Origin: Casuarina equisetifolia
Lineage: Eukaryota; Streptophyta; Magnoliopsida; Fagales; Casuarinaceae
Direction: 5' to 3'
Length of the DNA stretch: 64,000 bases
Assembly (NCBI GenBank): GCA_028551475.1
Contig: CM052362.1
Location: 7,749,354-7,813,353, forward strand
Part shown: in pieces, positions 23,040-34,812 of the stretch
Numbering within the stretch: the first letter of the stretch is position 1
How the letters are laid out: every line of letters begins with the position of its first letter
Notes under the pieces: generated by a model
Database searches by the model: none
What the model was told of the DNA's origin: nothing
What the model saw: only the letters and a program-made list of their open reading frames with translations
Program-made: the position numbers and the translations under genes

Positions 23040-23930
23040 GGTTAACCAAATAACAAGCTGTTTGAAAGGCTTAATCCCAACACCTTTGCAAATGACGGGT
23101 GAACCAATAAAAAGTTTGCTGTTTCCCCCAAAGATCGGTGATTTCTTTGCGAACCCATTCTGTTGATGGATCCATACAACATCCCAACCAAAAACCAGGC
23201 AAACCAAGTTGAGAATGAGAGGATGATAACCTGCATAATAAAGCTACTATTAACAAACTCTACTGTCACAATACTAATATCCAGAAATTTCAAAAACAAT
23301 AACTCGAGAGAGAAGATAACACATTTGGACTAGATACTGACCAAATGCTCAGAGTATTTGGAAATCTGGTCAGCAAACTTCTGGACCGAAGCTTTATCCA
23401 TTTGCAATGACTCAGCCGGTCGAACAATCTGCGAAACAGCACTCTCTGATTTTACTGGTGTTGCATTTATGTGCAACACTCCATTTTCATTCTGAGTGCC
23501 TCCAGTGACCTTCAGGGACTTCCGCAGTAGAATAAATGTGGTAAACATGGAGTTAGTCACAAAGAAATCCGTGCCCTTAAAATCTTGAGAGAAAGCAGCC
23601 CTTAACGATGAGTAGGCAGAATAGAAGTAGGCCACAGTTGTTCCAAAGATTATCAGTACATCCATACTTGCAGCCCGAACGCGCAAAGCCTCGTAGGTGG
23701 CAATGTACAATTCACTCCCTGTAATGAACTGTACTAGAGTCGACATTACCCACCTCACAATGACACCGACAGTCAAAGCGTTGATTACTTTTTTATCCAA
23801 TACATGTTTAGCTGCAGGGATAAACGGCAGAATCATGGCAATTAAGGATCCGATAATTCTACAGACCAACCTCCAAGAAAAGGATAAATAATATTGCTGA
23901 ATCTCCCTTCCTCCTCCTTCGTGATTATGA
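23040..23930 (-). pseudogene. HMA5-like copper-transporting P1B-ATPase pseudogene fragment
   Basis: The minus strand shows EGGGREIQQYYLSF, then a membrane segment, SMDVLIIFGTTVAYFYSAYS and FKGTDFFVTNSMF, closely following plant HMA5/RAN1-type copper ATPases (SMDVLIALGT, KGTDFFETSSM). FILLRKSLK then jumps straight to VTGGTQNENGVLHINAT, so the actuator domain with its TGE phosphatase motif is missing. The first exon ends ...ISKYSEHL at 23342; a 111-bp GT...AG intron (23341-23231) precedes VIILSFSTWFAWFLVG. Retained intron means this came from genomic DNA, not a processed transcript. The CPC motif, DKTG phosphorylation site and N-terminal metal-binding domains are absent. It cannot pump copper. 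Confidence 0.85.
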
Positions 23931-24540
23931 TGAACTTCAGCTACTCCGTAAATAGATATTGATTAGAAAGCTGATTCAGCGGCGGAGGAACAAGAAGGAT
24001 CAGTGTCAATCATTCCAGTTGTGCGAACTTCGCGGGTCCCACCTATGTTATCCCTGGTCAATGGGCCTTCATTAACGGTCTCGCGTTCGGGTTCCTCCTG
24101 TACAACGTTTGAAAATGAAAATCAATAAGAGACCGTAAATGCAACTTTAAGACAATATTCAACAACCTTGGGCAATTCTCTGCAATGCAAATCTCCCAGC
24201 TAAAGGCTGGTAAAGAATGTTCAGCATAGACTTCGAAAAAGTCAAGATTTCAACAGTTTAGAGGAGTACATGGATTGAAGTGTTTTAGCATATGTTAGTA
24301 TTCTTTTTTATAATAGAGATTGCAAATTTGTAATATTTCAACATTATTGCATGGTTTAGTGCATCTATCTTTTGGATTTGCAATATCAACAATAAATTAT
24401 AACTATAATAGGCATGTTTAGTTTGCTAAATGAGATATACAAAATATAGGTTTAATTCAAGTATATCACATTAAATCTCAAAACTTACTATTCTTGTCTT
24501 TCTGTTTTGCAAGATTAGATAGAGTAGAGATTAAAGAGAA
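23931..24540. other. Intergenic, nothing recognised
   Basis: The first 170 bp is more GC-balanced and could hold another small exon remnant on the minus strand, but I cannot assign it. The remainder is AT-rich. Confidence 0.35.
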
Positions 24541-24935
24541 AGAAAAATAAAAAAATTAAACAGTTCAGCGTACACGTCCTACAATCAGGTCAATTAGCCA
24601 GCCCCACAACAAAATTAATACAAGCACCTACATTAGTAACGCCAAGTCATACATCTGATGATTGCTGTTTTGCTCCTTCTCATAATCCCTTGCGCAGCTC
24701 AGCTATCATTCAACTTCACCGATTTCGCCCGGGCTGGCGACGAATCCAATACATTGTCAGAAATGCTAATACTAAAGGTTCTGTCATCCAACTCACGCCA
24801 AATGCAGTCGACAACTGGGCTCGAGCCACGTATTCAGAAATGATGCAACATCCCTTTGGGAGGATTTATCCCACATGATAATCCGGTTCCCAGAATGGCC
24901 CTTGAAGGGAAGGCCCAGGGAGGAATGTAACTAAG
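24541..24935 (+). pseudogene. LecRK B fragment, unit 1 (chimeric lectin 5' end)
   Basis: Encodes the end of a signal peptide (LLLIIPCAAQ), mature start LSFNFTDFARAGDES and, after a frame change, GSVIQLTPNAVDNWARATYS, matching the first 70-75 residues of LecRK. Similarity stops just after ATGATGCA and unrelated sequence follows, the same breakpoint as in the three other B copies. Compared with the copy at 38540, the start codon and about 120 bp are missing here; the deletion lies between GATGAT direct repeats. It has no transmembrane or kinase part. Confidence 0.85.
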
Positions 24936-25821
24936 GTTCTACGGTCTGTTACACGGTTTCTTCCATATATTCTCTCGGCCTACTGGTGGTAAATGGGGGA
25001 GACACGTAGTTGTTTTGCTGTTCCTGTTGATTCTAGAATAAATCCACGGAGCTCTTTACGTCATTCTTGTGAGTAAAAGACGTGGTTGGATTGGAGAACT
25101 GATAGTCAAAAAATGGTGTGGGAGCCGGCAACGAGGACTGCCTCATTAGTGATTTTGGCAACAAGTAACGTGTAAGCCATCATAAAAGCATGGCAAAAAT
25201 ATGTTTTAACATGGAGGTTCTGCAAGCCCCATGACCTTTCGTTCCAACTAAAGAATGGTCATAGAGAAGCAGCTCGCTGCTTAAATACCAGAGGGTGTGT
25301 TCAGGTTTTTGTAACCGTTGAATGTTAGCTTTGCTTTGTAAGAAACTTTGTATGAAAGTAGTGAACCAAGTTCATTCAATTGGTCATTGCAAATATTCAC
25401 CAACCAGCCCATCTTCCTAATCCTAAACACACTCTAGACATATCAATTCTTGTCGTTGAGAAAGTGGAGTGCTAGTCAGTATTTATTGGTCTCTACTTTA
25501 ATGTAAGTTGTTGTTTGATGGTTTTTTTTTTTTTCCCTTTGTACTGTATATTAGTGTTTGAAGCCTGTTATTGGGCGCGGCTAACGATCTAGAGTTGTAT
25601 AAAGGTCCTTCTCTTCTCAAGGGTAGGCAACGGGTTATCAATTAAAGACTATTTCCTTTTCGAGGTACACTTCTTCCCTGCCCGACGAGGCTGTGATTTC
25701 ATTATTTTCTTGTGTGATATCATCATAGGAAGAGAAATTAATACCCACGAGAGGTGGAAAATTGACCTCAACGTTCAACTTACACGTCCTATCATAATTA
25801 AATTCAAATGTATGACGCCAA
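24936..25821. repeat. Conserved tail following the B fragment, unit 1
   Basis: About 880 bp repeated at 38857-39738, 46731-47612 and 60675-61486. No frame is conserved between copies. The last 350 bp (from about 25475) resembles two further tracts at 37855 and 38140 and is probably the ancestral promoter region of LecRK. Confidence 0.8.
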
Positions 25822-26337
25822 TGTTGGAATTCCGGCTACCATTTGTTAAAACTCTAATATCACTTGTTAGGATTTTGTTAAAAATTCTAAGAGTTAGAAT
25901 CCAAGTAAGCACACCAATAAGAACACATATCACACAATTTTATATGAAATATAGAGATTTAAGTATACACATAAAGAAGACACAATATTTAGAGTGATTT
26001 GGCCAAAGTATGCCTATATTCATTGTCACCGTTGCAACGGCTCCTTCTCCTTCTCGTTATAACCATCTGAAGTACATTTACAAATTACAAACTTACTGCC
26101 GGGTATTGATGTCAACAATCTTGTGTATGCTGCTTTTAGAAACAATTCTTGTGTGGGACCCAACGTTGCTTTTCTTCACGCTGTATTTCTAGACTAGACT
26201 AGATTTTTCTTTCTTTTGCCGAGAGAATTCTTCACGTTCTGTCCTTTTATTGTGGGTCCTGTAACATTGAGTTCTTCTATCCCCTTTCACATTTTTCGTG
26301 GGACCTATCAGCATTGATTTTCCTACACCCAATAATG
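25822..26337 (-). mobile_element. Solo LTR directly upstream of the intact LecRK
   Basis: TGTTGGAATTCC...TTTTCCTACA, 516 bp, related along its length to the 865-bp LTRs at 61487 (shared blocks AGACACAATATTTAGAGTG, GTCACCGTT, TTCTTGTGTGGGACCCAAC, TCCTTTTATTGTGGGTCC). No internal region. Flanks are GCCAA and CCCAA, a 5-bp duplication with one mismatch. Orientation follows the element at 61487 (minus strand), so its U3 end faces the LecRK. Its right edge is 42 bp from the LecRK ATG. Confidence 0.8.
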
Positions 26338-26379
26338 ATAAGGTAAAACTACAGTAACAACCCCAAACTTCACCCAACC

Positions 26380-28515
26380 ATGGCTTTCCATCCGCAAATG
26401 CTGCTGCTCCCGCACTTGATGATCACTATTTTGCTCTTTCTCCTAATCCCTTGCATAGCTCAGCTATCATTCAATTTTACCGATTTCTCCCGAACTGGCA
26501 ACGAATCTATAAAATTGTCAGGAAATGCTAGTACGAAAGGTTCTGTCATCCAACTCACGCCAAATGCAGTCGACAACTGGGGTCGAGCTAAGTATTCAGA
26601 GAAGATGCATCTCTGGGAAAGTAGCACAGGTAAGGTCTCGAAGTTCACTACCAAATTCTCTTTCATAATATATTCGAACGGTAGTGCCAATTATTCAGAT
26701 GGGCTGACGTTCTTCCTCTCAAGCCCCGATTTTCCTACGCCTCATCCTACAGATGGCTCTGGAATAGGCCTTGTGAGCCAAGCCCAAATGGGAGACTCCA
26801 GTTTCTTAGCTGCAAATAGATTCGTTGCGGTAGAGTTTGATACTTTCCGGAACAAAAACTGGGATCCGCCTTATCCTGTACGTGAGCACGTTGGTATCGA
26901 CATCAGCAATCTAACATCTCAGAATGCCACACCATGGTATTGCATAATTAAGGAGAATATAACGTATAGCTCCAGTATTAGTTACGATCCGATTACACAG
27001 AATTTAAGTGTAACCTTCACTGGATTCACTAATGATACAACCCCAACAACGCAGCACCTTTCTTCTATAGTTGATTTGATGGATAACTTACCAGAACGCG
27101 TTGAATTTGGCTTCTCGTCCTCAACTGGATTGATATCCGAGTTACATATTCTTTGTTCTTGGTCTTTTGAGTCCACAGCACCTCTTTTCGTTAAGAAATC
27201 TCCGCAGCTAAAGAAGAACAAAAATGAAGGCAATGCGAAATTGGTGTTGGGGCTGAGCGTGGCTGCTTCCCTTCTAATTATTACTTTGGGATTGATTTGG
27301 GTCATTTGGCTTATAAAAAGGAAGAATCGATCCAGAGGAAGAAGAGAGGATAGAGGTTTGGATCTTTCAATGGACGACGAATTTGAACGCAGTACTGGGC
27401 CGAAGAAATTTTCGTATAAAGAATTGGTTCGTGCCACAAATAACTTTGCAGAGGACAATAAGCTTGGAGAAGGAGGGTTTGGGGGGGTTTATAAAGGATT
27501 TTTAAGAGAACTGAATCTCTATGTTGCCATTAAGAGGGTATCAAAGGGATCCAGACAAGGGATGAAGGAATATGCATCCGAGGTGAGGAGCATCAGTCGA
27601 CTGAGGCATAGGAATTTGGTACAACTCATTGGCTGGTGCCACGAAAAGAAAGATCTCCTTCTCATTTACGAGTTCATGGAAAATGGCAGCTTGGACTGGC
27701 ATCTTTTCAGAGGCAAGAGCTTATTAACATGGGCGACGAGGTACAACATTGCTCAAGGTTTGGCATCGGCGTTGTTATACTTGCACGAAGAATGGGAACA
27801 ATGCGTTTTGCATAGGGACATAAAGTCAAGCAACGTTATGTTAGATTCATCTTTCAATGCAAAGCTAGGAGATTTCGGATTGGCTAGGATGGTGGACCAT
27901 GAGAAAGGATCACAAACCACGGCTTTGGCCGGAACCATGGGCTATATGGCTCCTGAGTGTGTTGGCTCCGGGAGGGCTAGCAAGGCGTCGGATATATATA
28001 GTTTTGGAGTAGTGGCTTTGGAGATAGCCTGTGGAAGAAAAGCCATCAAACCAAATGCTAGAGAGGACGAAATAGTTTTATTAGAGCGGGTTTGGGAGCT
28101 CTATGAAAGGGGACAACTTCTTGATGCAGCCGACCCCAGACTGTGTGGAGAATTTCATGAGGAGCAAATGGAACGGTTGATCGTTCTTGGGCTCTGGTGT
28201 GCACATCCAGATTTTAGTCTCAGGCCTTCCATAAGGAAAGCCCTTCATGTACTCGACTCTGAAGCTCCCTTACCCGCTGATCTTACACCAAGGATGGCAG
28301 TTCCAGCCTATCTTGCCCGTCCAAGTAGGGCATCTTCGTCTACGGCTACTGCTTCTGAAGCTCAGCAAGGGACGTCTTCAAGCTACGGCAGTTACGCAGG
28401 TACCTCTCAGTTTTCTACGTCTTCTGCAGCATCTCCTACATCTACAGCATTTTTGCACTCGCAGGTAGTTGATCAACACCAGGTAAATATCTTGGGAACA
28501 CAAATAGGCATTTAA
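26380..28515 (+). CDS. Intact L-type lectin receptor-like serine/threonine kinase (LecRK-IX-like)
   Basis: 711 residues, one exon, as usual for this family. Residues 1-27 are a signal peptide ending CIAQ. Residues 28-270 form a legume-lectin domain with VAVEFDTFRN (149-158), WDPP and HVGID (170-174), including acidic and Asn residues at the expected metal-binding positions. A membrane segment spans about 289-312, followed by a basic stop-transfer stretch KRKNRSRGRR. The kinase domain (354-630) has GEGGFGGV (363-370), the lysine of VAIK at 385, HRD at 478-480, DFG at 498-500 and APE at 524-526; all catalytic residues are present. A Ser/Thr/Ala/Gln-rich tail follows. The ATG at 26380 gives the signal peptide and is shared by paralogues. 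It should act at the plasma membrane; Arabidopsis LecRK-IX.1 and IX.2 are reported in defence and cell death. The ligand is unknown. The entire 5' non-coding region comes from a solo LTR plus 42 bp. Confidence 0.96.
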   Translation: MAFHPQMLLLPHLMITILLFLLIPCIAQLSFNFTDFSRTGNESIKLSGNASTKGSVIQLTPNAVDNWGRAKYSEKMHLWESSTGKVSKFTTKFSFIIYSNGSANYSDGLTFFLSSPDFPTPHPTDGSGIGLVSQAQMGDSSFLAANRFVAVEFDTFRNKNWDPPYPVREHVGIDISNLTSQNATPWYCIIKENITYSSSISYDPITQNLSVTFTGFTNDTTPTTQHLSSIVDLMDNLPERVEFGFSSSTGLISELHILCSWSFESTAPLFVKKSPQLKKNKNEGNAKLVLGLSVAASLLIITLGLIWVIWLIKRKNRSRGRREDRGLDLSMDDEFERSTGPKKFSYKELVRATNNFAEDNKLGEGGFGGVYKGFLRELNLYVAIKRVSKGSRQGMKEYASEVRSISRLRHRNLVQLIGWCHEKKDLLLIYEFMENGSLDWHLFRGKSLLTWATRYNIAQGLASALLYLHEEWEQCVLHRDIKSSNVMLDSSFNAKLGDFGLARMVDHEKGSQTTALAGTMGYMAPECVGSGRASKASDIYSFGVVALEIACGRKAIKPNAREDEIVLLERVWELYERGQLLDAADPRLCGEFHEEQMERLIVLGLWCAHPDFSLRPSIRKALHVLDSEAPLPADLTPRMAVPAYLARPSRASSSTATASEAQQGTSSSYGSYAGTSQFSTSSAASPTSTAFLHSQVVDQHQVNILGTQIGI

Positions 28516-29420
28516 TGTAGGTGCTAAATAATTTCATAACTTAAGAAGTAAGAACTAGTGCGAAATTTATTCTGCTCTCCTGATTTTCTTCATCGCCTAG
28601 GCATTTGCGTGTACGAGACAATAAAAGTGAGTGTCTAGGTCAAAAAGTGGTACTCTTATATCCTGGCATAATCGTACCTAATCTACCAAACCAATTGACA
28701 GACTTCACTCGACGTTAACGCACAGAGATACCTGAAAAAGTTCAACATTTAAAAGACCAAGGATAATTAGAAAAGGTCGTGGATATATTTGTCATCTATG
28801 GTTTATAATCTTGAACAGCTTCGCGTGCTCTTCTCCTTCACAGGGCGAAATTTTGGAATCTCTGCCGATGGAGCTGGAACAAAACAAGGAAACTAGATTT
28901 GGCAACCGATGACACCAAAGCCTGGAAGTGCAAATTTTGTGGCTAACAGCTCAAAAGCAATGATGTCGTGTGAGCTTTGTAAGGATGCTACCACACATCC
29001 TTAGGTCTTATACATTTTATACACAAGTACTTGGAAAGTAAAGTAAATTGCTTTATATCTTTCGTCCCATACAGTCAAAGGCTACTTCTAAATTTCGTTT
29101 CAAGAAAGTATAGTCCATATTATTGCATACAAGATTGACTACAAGTTCAAAAAAGTTACAATGGCTGGTGATCATTGTATTATACCTTGTCCTGAGTCTT
29201 TTTTTAACAAGTTTGACACTTCACTTTATCTGTATTATCAATATAAATGATAAGGGTACTGTCTCTATTTCTTAAAAAATAAAAAATTAACCACCTAAAT
29301 AATCTGTGGTGTTTATTTAAATTTATTTATCTTTGTCATAACTTGCAAAATCATAGAAATACATAAAAATAAAATAAACCCAATCCAACCCCTCCCTATT
29401 TATTAGGTTGATCCATATCT
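28516..29420. other. LecRK 3' flank and AT-rich intergenic DNA
   Basis: 28516-29150 is the unit's 3' flank, shared with 6045 onward and 50178 onward. 29150-29420 is AT-rich with no assignable content, ending near a degenerate primer-binding site. Confidence 0.6.
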
Positions 29421-29456
29421 AAAGAGTGGCACATGGTGAATGTTTTGATGTCAACT

Positions 29457-29928
29457 TGAAAAATACAAAAAAGGATAAGATGGGTATTGGATTTTGAAGA
29501 TAGAGAAAGGGAATAAGAAAGCAAAAAGATGATGATCAAAATTTTCTTACAATCTTTCTAGTTTCCTTTGTATTCCTTACACACTTACAAGTATTAGAGA
29601 GTATTTGTTTTATAGATAAAGTTACAAACAGAATTTTACAAAAGTTGTCAAAAGAAGTATTTGAATGCATGGTTGTTGTATGTACATTCCAACCATATCT
29701 TGTCATCCTCCTTCACTCAGTTAATTTTTGGTCGAGCATTCTTCTTGTGAAGTGAAGTCATACTACTTCGACCCTGGTAAGGTTGCTTTCCAGGATTATT
29801 TATTGTTGACACATTATTTGACGGCCTCGTGCTTCAAGAGAACTACATCATGCAAATTGCTATAGGCTATCTCCCCCCAGCTGCTCTCCCTCATTTTGTT
29901 GAATGTCATTTGCGTTCAGCAAAAACGG
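29457..29928 (-). mobile_element. Second copy of the split copia LTR (inner part)
   Basis: Begins TGAAAAATAC after a degraded primer-binding site and follows the LTR at 12900-13066 plus 18880-19130 without the gypsy insertion. It is itself interrupted near 29928 by a plus-strand copia; the continuation appears near 35871. Confidence 0.75.
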
Positions 29929-30537
29929 TGTTTTTATTAAAACCCTCAAAGTAAAAGTCAAAGGTCTGTCAACTCAACCATGTCATGTTAGTATCATTAA
30001 TCCACATGGATGATATAATCAACAAACAAAGCCATGTTAGCCTTATGCATCTTGTTCATCGTGCGCCCCCTTCCTCCTCTTCGCCATTGACACACTATGG
30101 ATGCACCTAGTTGGAGTCATGTCACCAAAGAACTTAATAGGATCTAGACGGAAAATCATATCATGTTATCATCAATTAGAACGAAAATGGAAGAAATTTA
30201 AATCAAATTGATGATATTATGGATCATCATCAAGCCTCTGCAATAGTTTCCCAAAATCCCAATCGACAAGCAATTGATGACGATTTGGTGTTAATTTTTC
30301 TTCTCTTTCCATTCTTCTTCTACAAATCTTTTGCCCATAAATTCAAGTACTATTGTATAGTTTATTTCACCAAATTACAAGTCCACTTTTTCAAATATGT
30401 TATTGTTTGTTGTTCTATGGTTAATATTTTCTTCTATCGATTATTTCAAGAAATTAACAAATTTGTTGAAATTGCTTTTCTTATCTTGGTAATTGAAGGC
30501 CGATCGACATCAAGCAATTTCTCGAACCACCTCACAA

Positions 30538-30692
30538 ATGGCCACCAAATCCATTATCTCCCACACTTCCTCTAGAAACCAGAACTCTGCAATTGATAAT
30601 CTTTCAATTCTTGTTGTTGGTATTCAATTAGACCGGGAAAATTATCTTGTTCGAAAGGCAAGAATTGTGCCTTATCTCCGAGCAAGTGAATA
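30538..30692 (+). pseudogene. Copia gag N-terminus remnant
   Basis: MATKSIISHTSSRNQNSAID is followed by LDRENYLVRKARIVPYLRAS and then a stop. It parallels the gag of the 41-46 kb copia (LEGPNYIVWKARIVPYLHA), so the two elements belong to related copia lineages. Confidence 0.7.
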
Positions 30693-31849
30693 GATTTCCC
30701 TTCTCAATTGCTTGCTTCAATGTCCCCATCAATTTGTCACTAACACAAATGCTAAAGTGTCCATAGTCCAGATATCCAATCCGACCTTCCTCGATTGGCA
30801 TAAACATGATCAAATTACACTATGATGGGTTCTGAACATAGCTTCAGACCCTATCGTGATTGCTCTGTCTCAATTCACCACCTCTGCCAAAGCATGGAAA
30901 GCATTAGAGGTTGAATTTGTTGAACAGAGCATGATCTGTGCATCCTTCTTATGGTTTCCCTTCTAATCCATCACCAAGGGCCAATGATAGGTGATAGATT
31001 CCTATAGGAAATCAACTCTTTGATTGACCAGGTAGGTGTCATCAACGAGCTGATTTTGGACTATTTGTACCTAACACACATCTTTTCTACACCATATGTA
31101 ACTCCAGCGAGGGTGATAGTTGCCCATAGTTGGACCAACCAACTTAGTAGGGAGGATTTTCTAGGCCTTCTACTAACTTAGGAGGTTCACTTCGACCTTG
31201 TCGAGCAAACCAATGCCTCACCTCCAGTGGTTGAAATAGCACTAGTCAAACTTTTTTTACCCACTACAAACAATGCCCTAGTGCTACAACCTCTCACCAA
31301 ACGACGACTTCTACCTGTGGCCAGCTTCTGCTAGCTGGTGGCGTTTGTCACTAGCTAGTGATGTGTGTGATATGATACCGACCAGGCCACCATGTGTGGA
31401 GCCTATTACAGCCAAGCCCATCAACATCCCAACAACAACCCATAAATCCACCACACCAAATTAATCCTTGTTCCCACCAAGCCCAATTCTTTTTTAGAGT
31501 GCCCTTTTTGCCTAACACGATTTAGATTGGTTCCCTAACTTAGGGCCCATAGTCATATCAAGAATACTAAACTGGGCCTTAACAACCTTACCCCTATAAT
31601 GGTCATCAGGAAGTAACTATGGGTGATGGAGTGGGCCTCTCAATTACCCATATAGGTAATTTACTTAATTCCCACAAATTTAATATTTCAAATGTACTAG
31701 TTGTTTTATCAACTTTAAAAATTTGTTATCTATTTCACAATTTAACAATTTACAAAGATAACAACGGTTTATTTCTATTCTATCCTAACTTTTGCACTAT
31801 ATAGCGTCTTCATACCGGTCTAAACTTTACTATAAGGAACACTTGATCA

Positions 31850-32620
31850 TAGCTAGCCCAATTGCAACTAGCTACTGCTTTGGGGACCATTAGTACCAAG
31901 CTTGTGAACTAGCACTATAGAGTAGGTCATGTTGCTTTTGATAATGTAATAAGATTTCTTAAAATTATGAAAATCCAATTTTTTGGCAATTCTTTATCTT
32001 CTTGTCAAGCATGTCACATTAAAAAAAATGCACTCATTCCTTATGCCTTGACAAAAAATATATCATGACCCTTATTAAAATCAGTCCACTTTGATATTTG
32101 GAGTCTCACTCCAATACTTTCATCCAAAGGAAATAGATATTACACATTCTTCATTGATGACTACTTAAAATTTACCAAGATCTGTATATTCCAATACAAA
32201 GATCAATTTCTATCTATTCTTAAAACATTTAAATTTTTTATTAAAAATTAGCTTCAAACAAAAATAAAAACTATACAATCCAATGAGGCAATTGAATTTA
32301 CCTCTACACGCTATCATAATTTCTTTGACAAATTAGGCATTTACCAAAGAATTTCAAGTTCATATGCTTTATTTCAAAATGGATCCATGGAGCAAAAGCA
32401 TAGGCACATTGTTAAAACTATGCTTTCAACGATAAATCATGCCAAAGTTCCTTTACAATGCTAGGATTTTCCTTTTGAAACAACAACCCACATTATTAAT
32501 AGGCTTCCAAGGCTTATCATAGAAAACAAAACTACATGGAAAAAATTGTTTAAACAACAACCAAGAATATCTCATCTACAAGTATTTGGTTGTTTAGTCT
32601 ACCTTACCTAAGACCCTATG
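31850..32620 (+). pseudogene. Copia integrase remnant
   Basis: The conceptual frame shows the gag-pre-integrase end (CQACHIKKNALIPYA), then VHFDIWSLTPILSSKGNRYY, FFIDDYLKF, QNGSMEQKHRHIVKTML and VFGCLVY. The blocks are in the right order for copia integrase but are separated by stops. Confidence 0.75.
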
Positions 32621-33200
32621 CAAAAGACAAATTAATCCCTATTCAACCCTATGCATATTTTTAGATTACCTTCTAGGTTGCAATAGATAAGGATGGTTAT
32701 GCATAAAAAAATAAAAATAAAAAATAAAAAAATCATATATATATTATTGTAGATGTTGTATTTGATAAGAGTATTTATCTTTATAGTCAAACTACAAAAT
32801 CAAACACTAAAGAAACAAATGGCACATAATTTCACATCCATTAAATTCTTTACTACCAAACAAACCACCTCTATCAACTTGTTCTCCACAAGAATTACCA
32901 ATCCACGATTTGAGGACTACAACTAAATAATCTAATAATTTTGACCCTAATGCCTAAATGTTGAACCATCCTAATCAAAACATGTGCCTTCCAATACTCG
33001 CATGGCAACTTGCCTTAAAAAAGATGTCATAGTTTGACAAACATTAACTCATCATTGCACATACACTCTCACTACTCTACAAATCCATTTATGGAACCAA
33101 CGAATTTGATAGAGGCATCCAAAAGTCCCTACTAGCAAAACACCATGACAAAGGAATACATTGCACTTATTAAGAATCAAACATAGGAAGTTGTACCACA

Positions 33201-33620
33201 ACCATTCCATTTAAAACTCATAGGTTACAAGTGGGTGTATAAAGTTAGAATTAGGTACAAAGCACATCTTGTTATTAAAAAGCTTCATCAACAATTAGGC
33301 ATTGACTATAATGAAACCTCTAGCATTGTTGTAAAATCCAACCATTCCATTTAAAACCCAGAGGTTACAAGTAGGTGTATAAAGTTAGAATTAGGTACAA
33401 AGCACATCTTGTTATTAAAAAGCTTCATCAACAACTAGGCATTGACTGTAATGAAACCTTTAGCATTTATGTAAAACCCAACCATTCCATTTAAAACCCT
33501 TAGGTTACAAGTGGGTGTATAAAGTTAGAATTAGGTACAAAGCACATCTTGTTATTAAAAAGCTTCATCAACAACTAGGCATTGACTATAATGAAACCTT
33601 TAGCATTGTTGTAAAATCCA
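33201..33620. repeat. Triplicated 140-bp block within copia RT
   Basis: Three adjacent units start at 33201, 33341 and 33481, each opening ACCATTCCATTTAAAAC and ending GTAAAATCCA or GTAAAACCCA. The unit encodes the RT entry region (GYKWVYKV ... AHLVIKKLHQQLGIDYNET). As 140 is not a multiple of three, each copy shifts the frame. Units differ at a few bases only. Confidence 0.93.
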
Positions 33621-34812
33621 TCGTAGTATGGACAATTCTTGCATAAACATACTCCAAAGGTTGGTCCATTTAATCTTTAAAATACCTTCTTACATGGCAC
33701 AATTAATCAAGAGGTTTACACGTCTCAATCTCAAAGGTCCATTGATCTACAAAAACCTCATCATGTTTATCATCTTTGGCAAACTCTTTATGGATTAAAA
33801 CAAGCACCTAAAGCTTGGAATCACAACTTGACCCAATTTCTTCAAAAAATTGGTTTTACAATTTCAAAGGTGAGCTCTTCTTGTTTGAATTTAAATACAC
33901 CAATATATAACACATATCTTTTGGTAAGTGTAGATGATATTATATTTATTGGCAGCCCATGGGCTCCTATGTCAAAAATCATCCAATAACTCCAAAATGA
34001 ATTTGACATCAAAGATCTTGGAAATCTTCATTACTTTATTCACACAAAAGTTTAACTAATACTAAATGGCCTTTTATTACATTAACCTAAAATTCATTTG
34101 AGATTATTCAACATGCCAAGATGATAGATGCTTGTGGTGTCCCAACATCCTTCACAATTGTACAGCCACCTTCTATATACAATGGGGATCCTCATTTCAA
34201 TCCTATGCATTATAGAAGTGTTGTGGGTTAATTACAATACTTAACACTTGCATGGCTAGATATTGTATATGTTGTTAACACTACATGTTAGTATATGTAT
34301 GTTCCAACAAAATCTCATTGGGTTATCTTCAAACACATTCTTTGTTTTCCTGCAAATACTTCAAGGTACATCATTCACCTCACCAAAAGTAATTCCAATA
34401 CATTACATGCCTACTTTGATCTTGGTTAGGTGGGTGATTGTGATGATAGATGCTCAATAGGATGATTTTGCATGTTCCTCTATTCAAACCTTATCTTTAG
34501 AGCTCCTGCAAACAAAAGACTATTGCCTAATCAAGTACAAAAGATGAGTTCAAAAATCTTATAAACATAGTATAGACAAAAGATTGTTGCCTACTCAAAC
34601 TTTAACACCACAACCTCTCCGCCTTATATCTTTCCACAAATCCAGTATTTCACACAATGACAAAGCATGTAGAGATCAATTTTCATTCTATTCAAAAGCA
34701 AACCAAGAACAAATTGCTTTTAGTACATTTCATCTCCCGCATTCATCAAACAATAGGCATTTCATCACCATAGTTCAAAGCCTTTCAAGACAAGTTTACT
34801 ATTTTGCAAGGG

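Noticed and set aside
23697-23891. Plus-strand ORF opposite the HMA5-like fragment
   Set aside because: Shadow of the minus-strand ATPase coding sequence.
26982-27458. Antisense 158-aa ORF, also present at 48643-49119, as a conserved gene
   Set aside because: It is exactly opposite LecRK lectin-membrane codons, so it is conserved only because the sense gene is. It shows no domain of its own.
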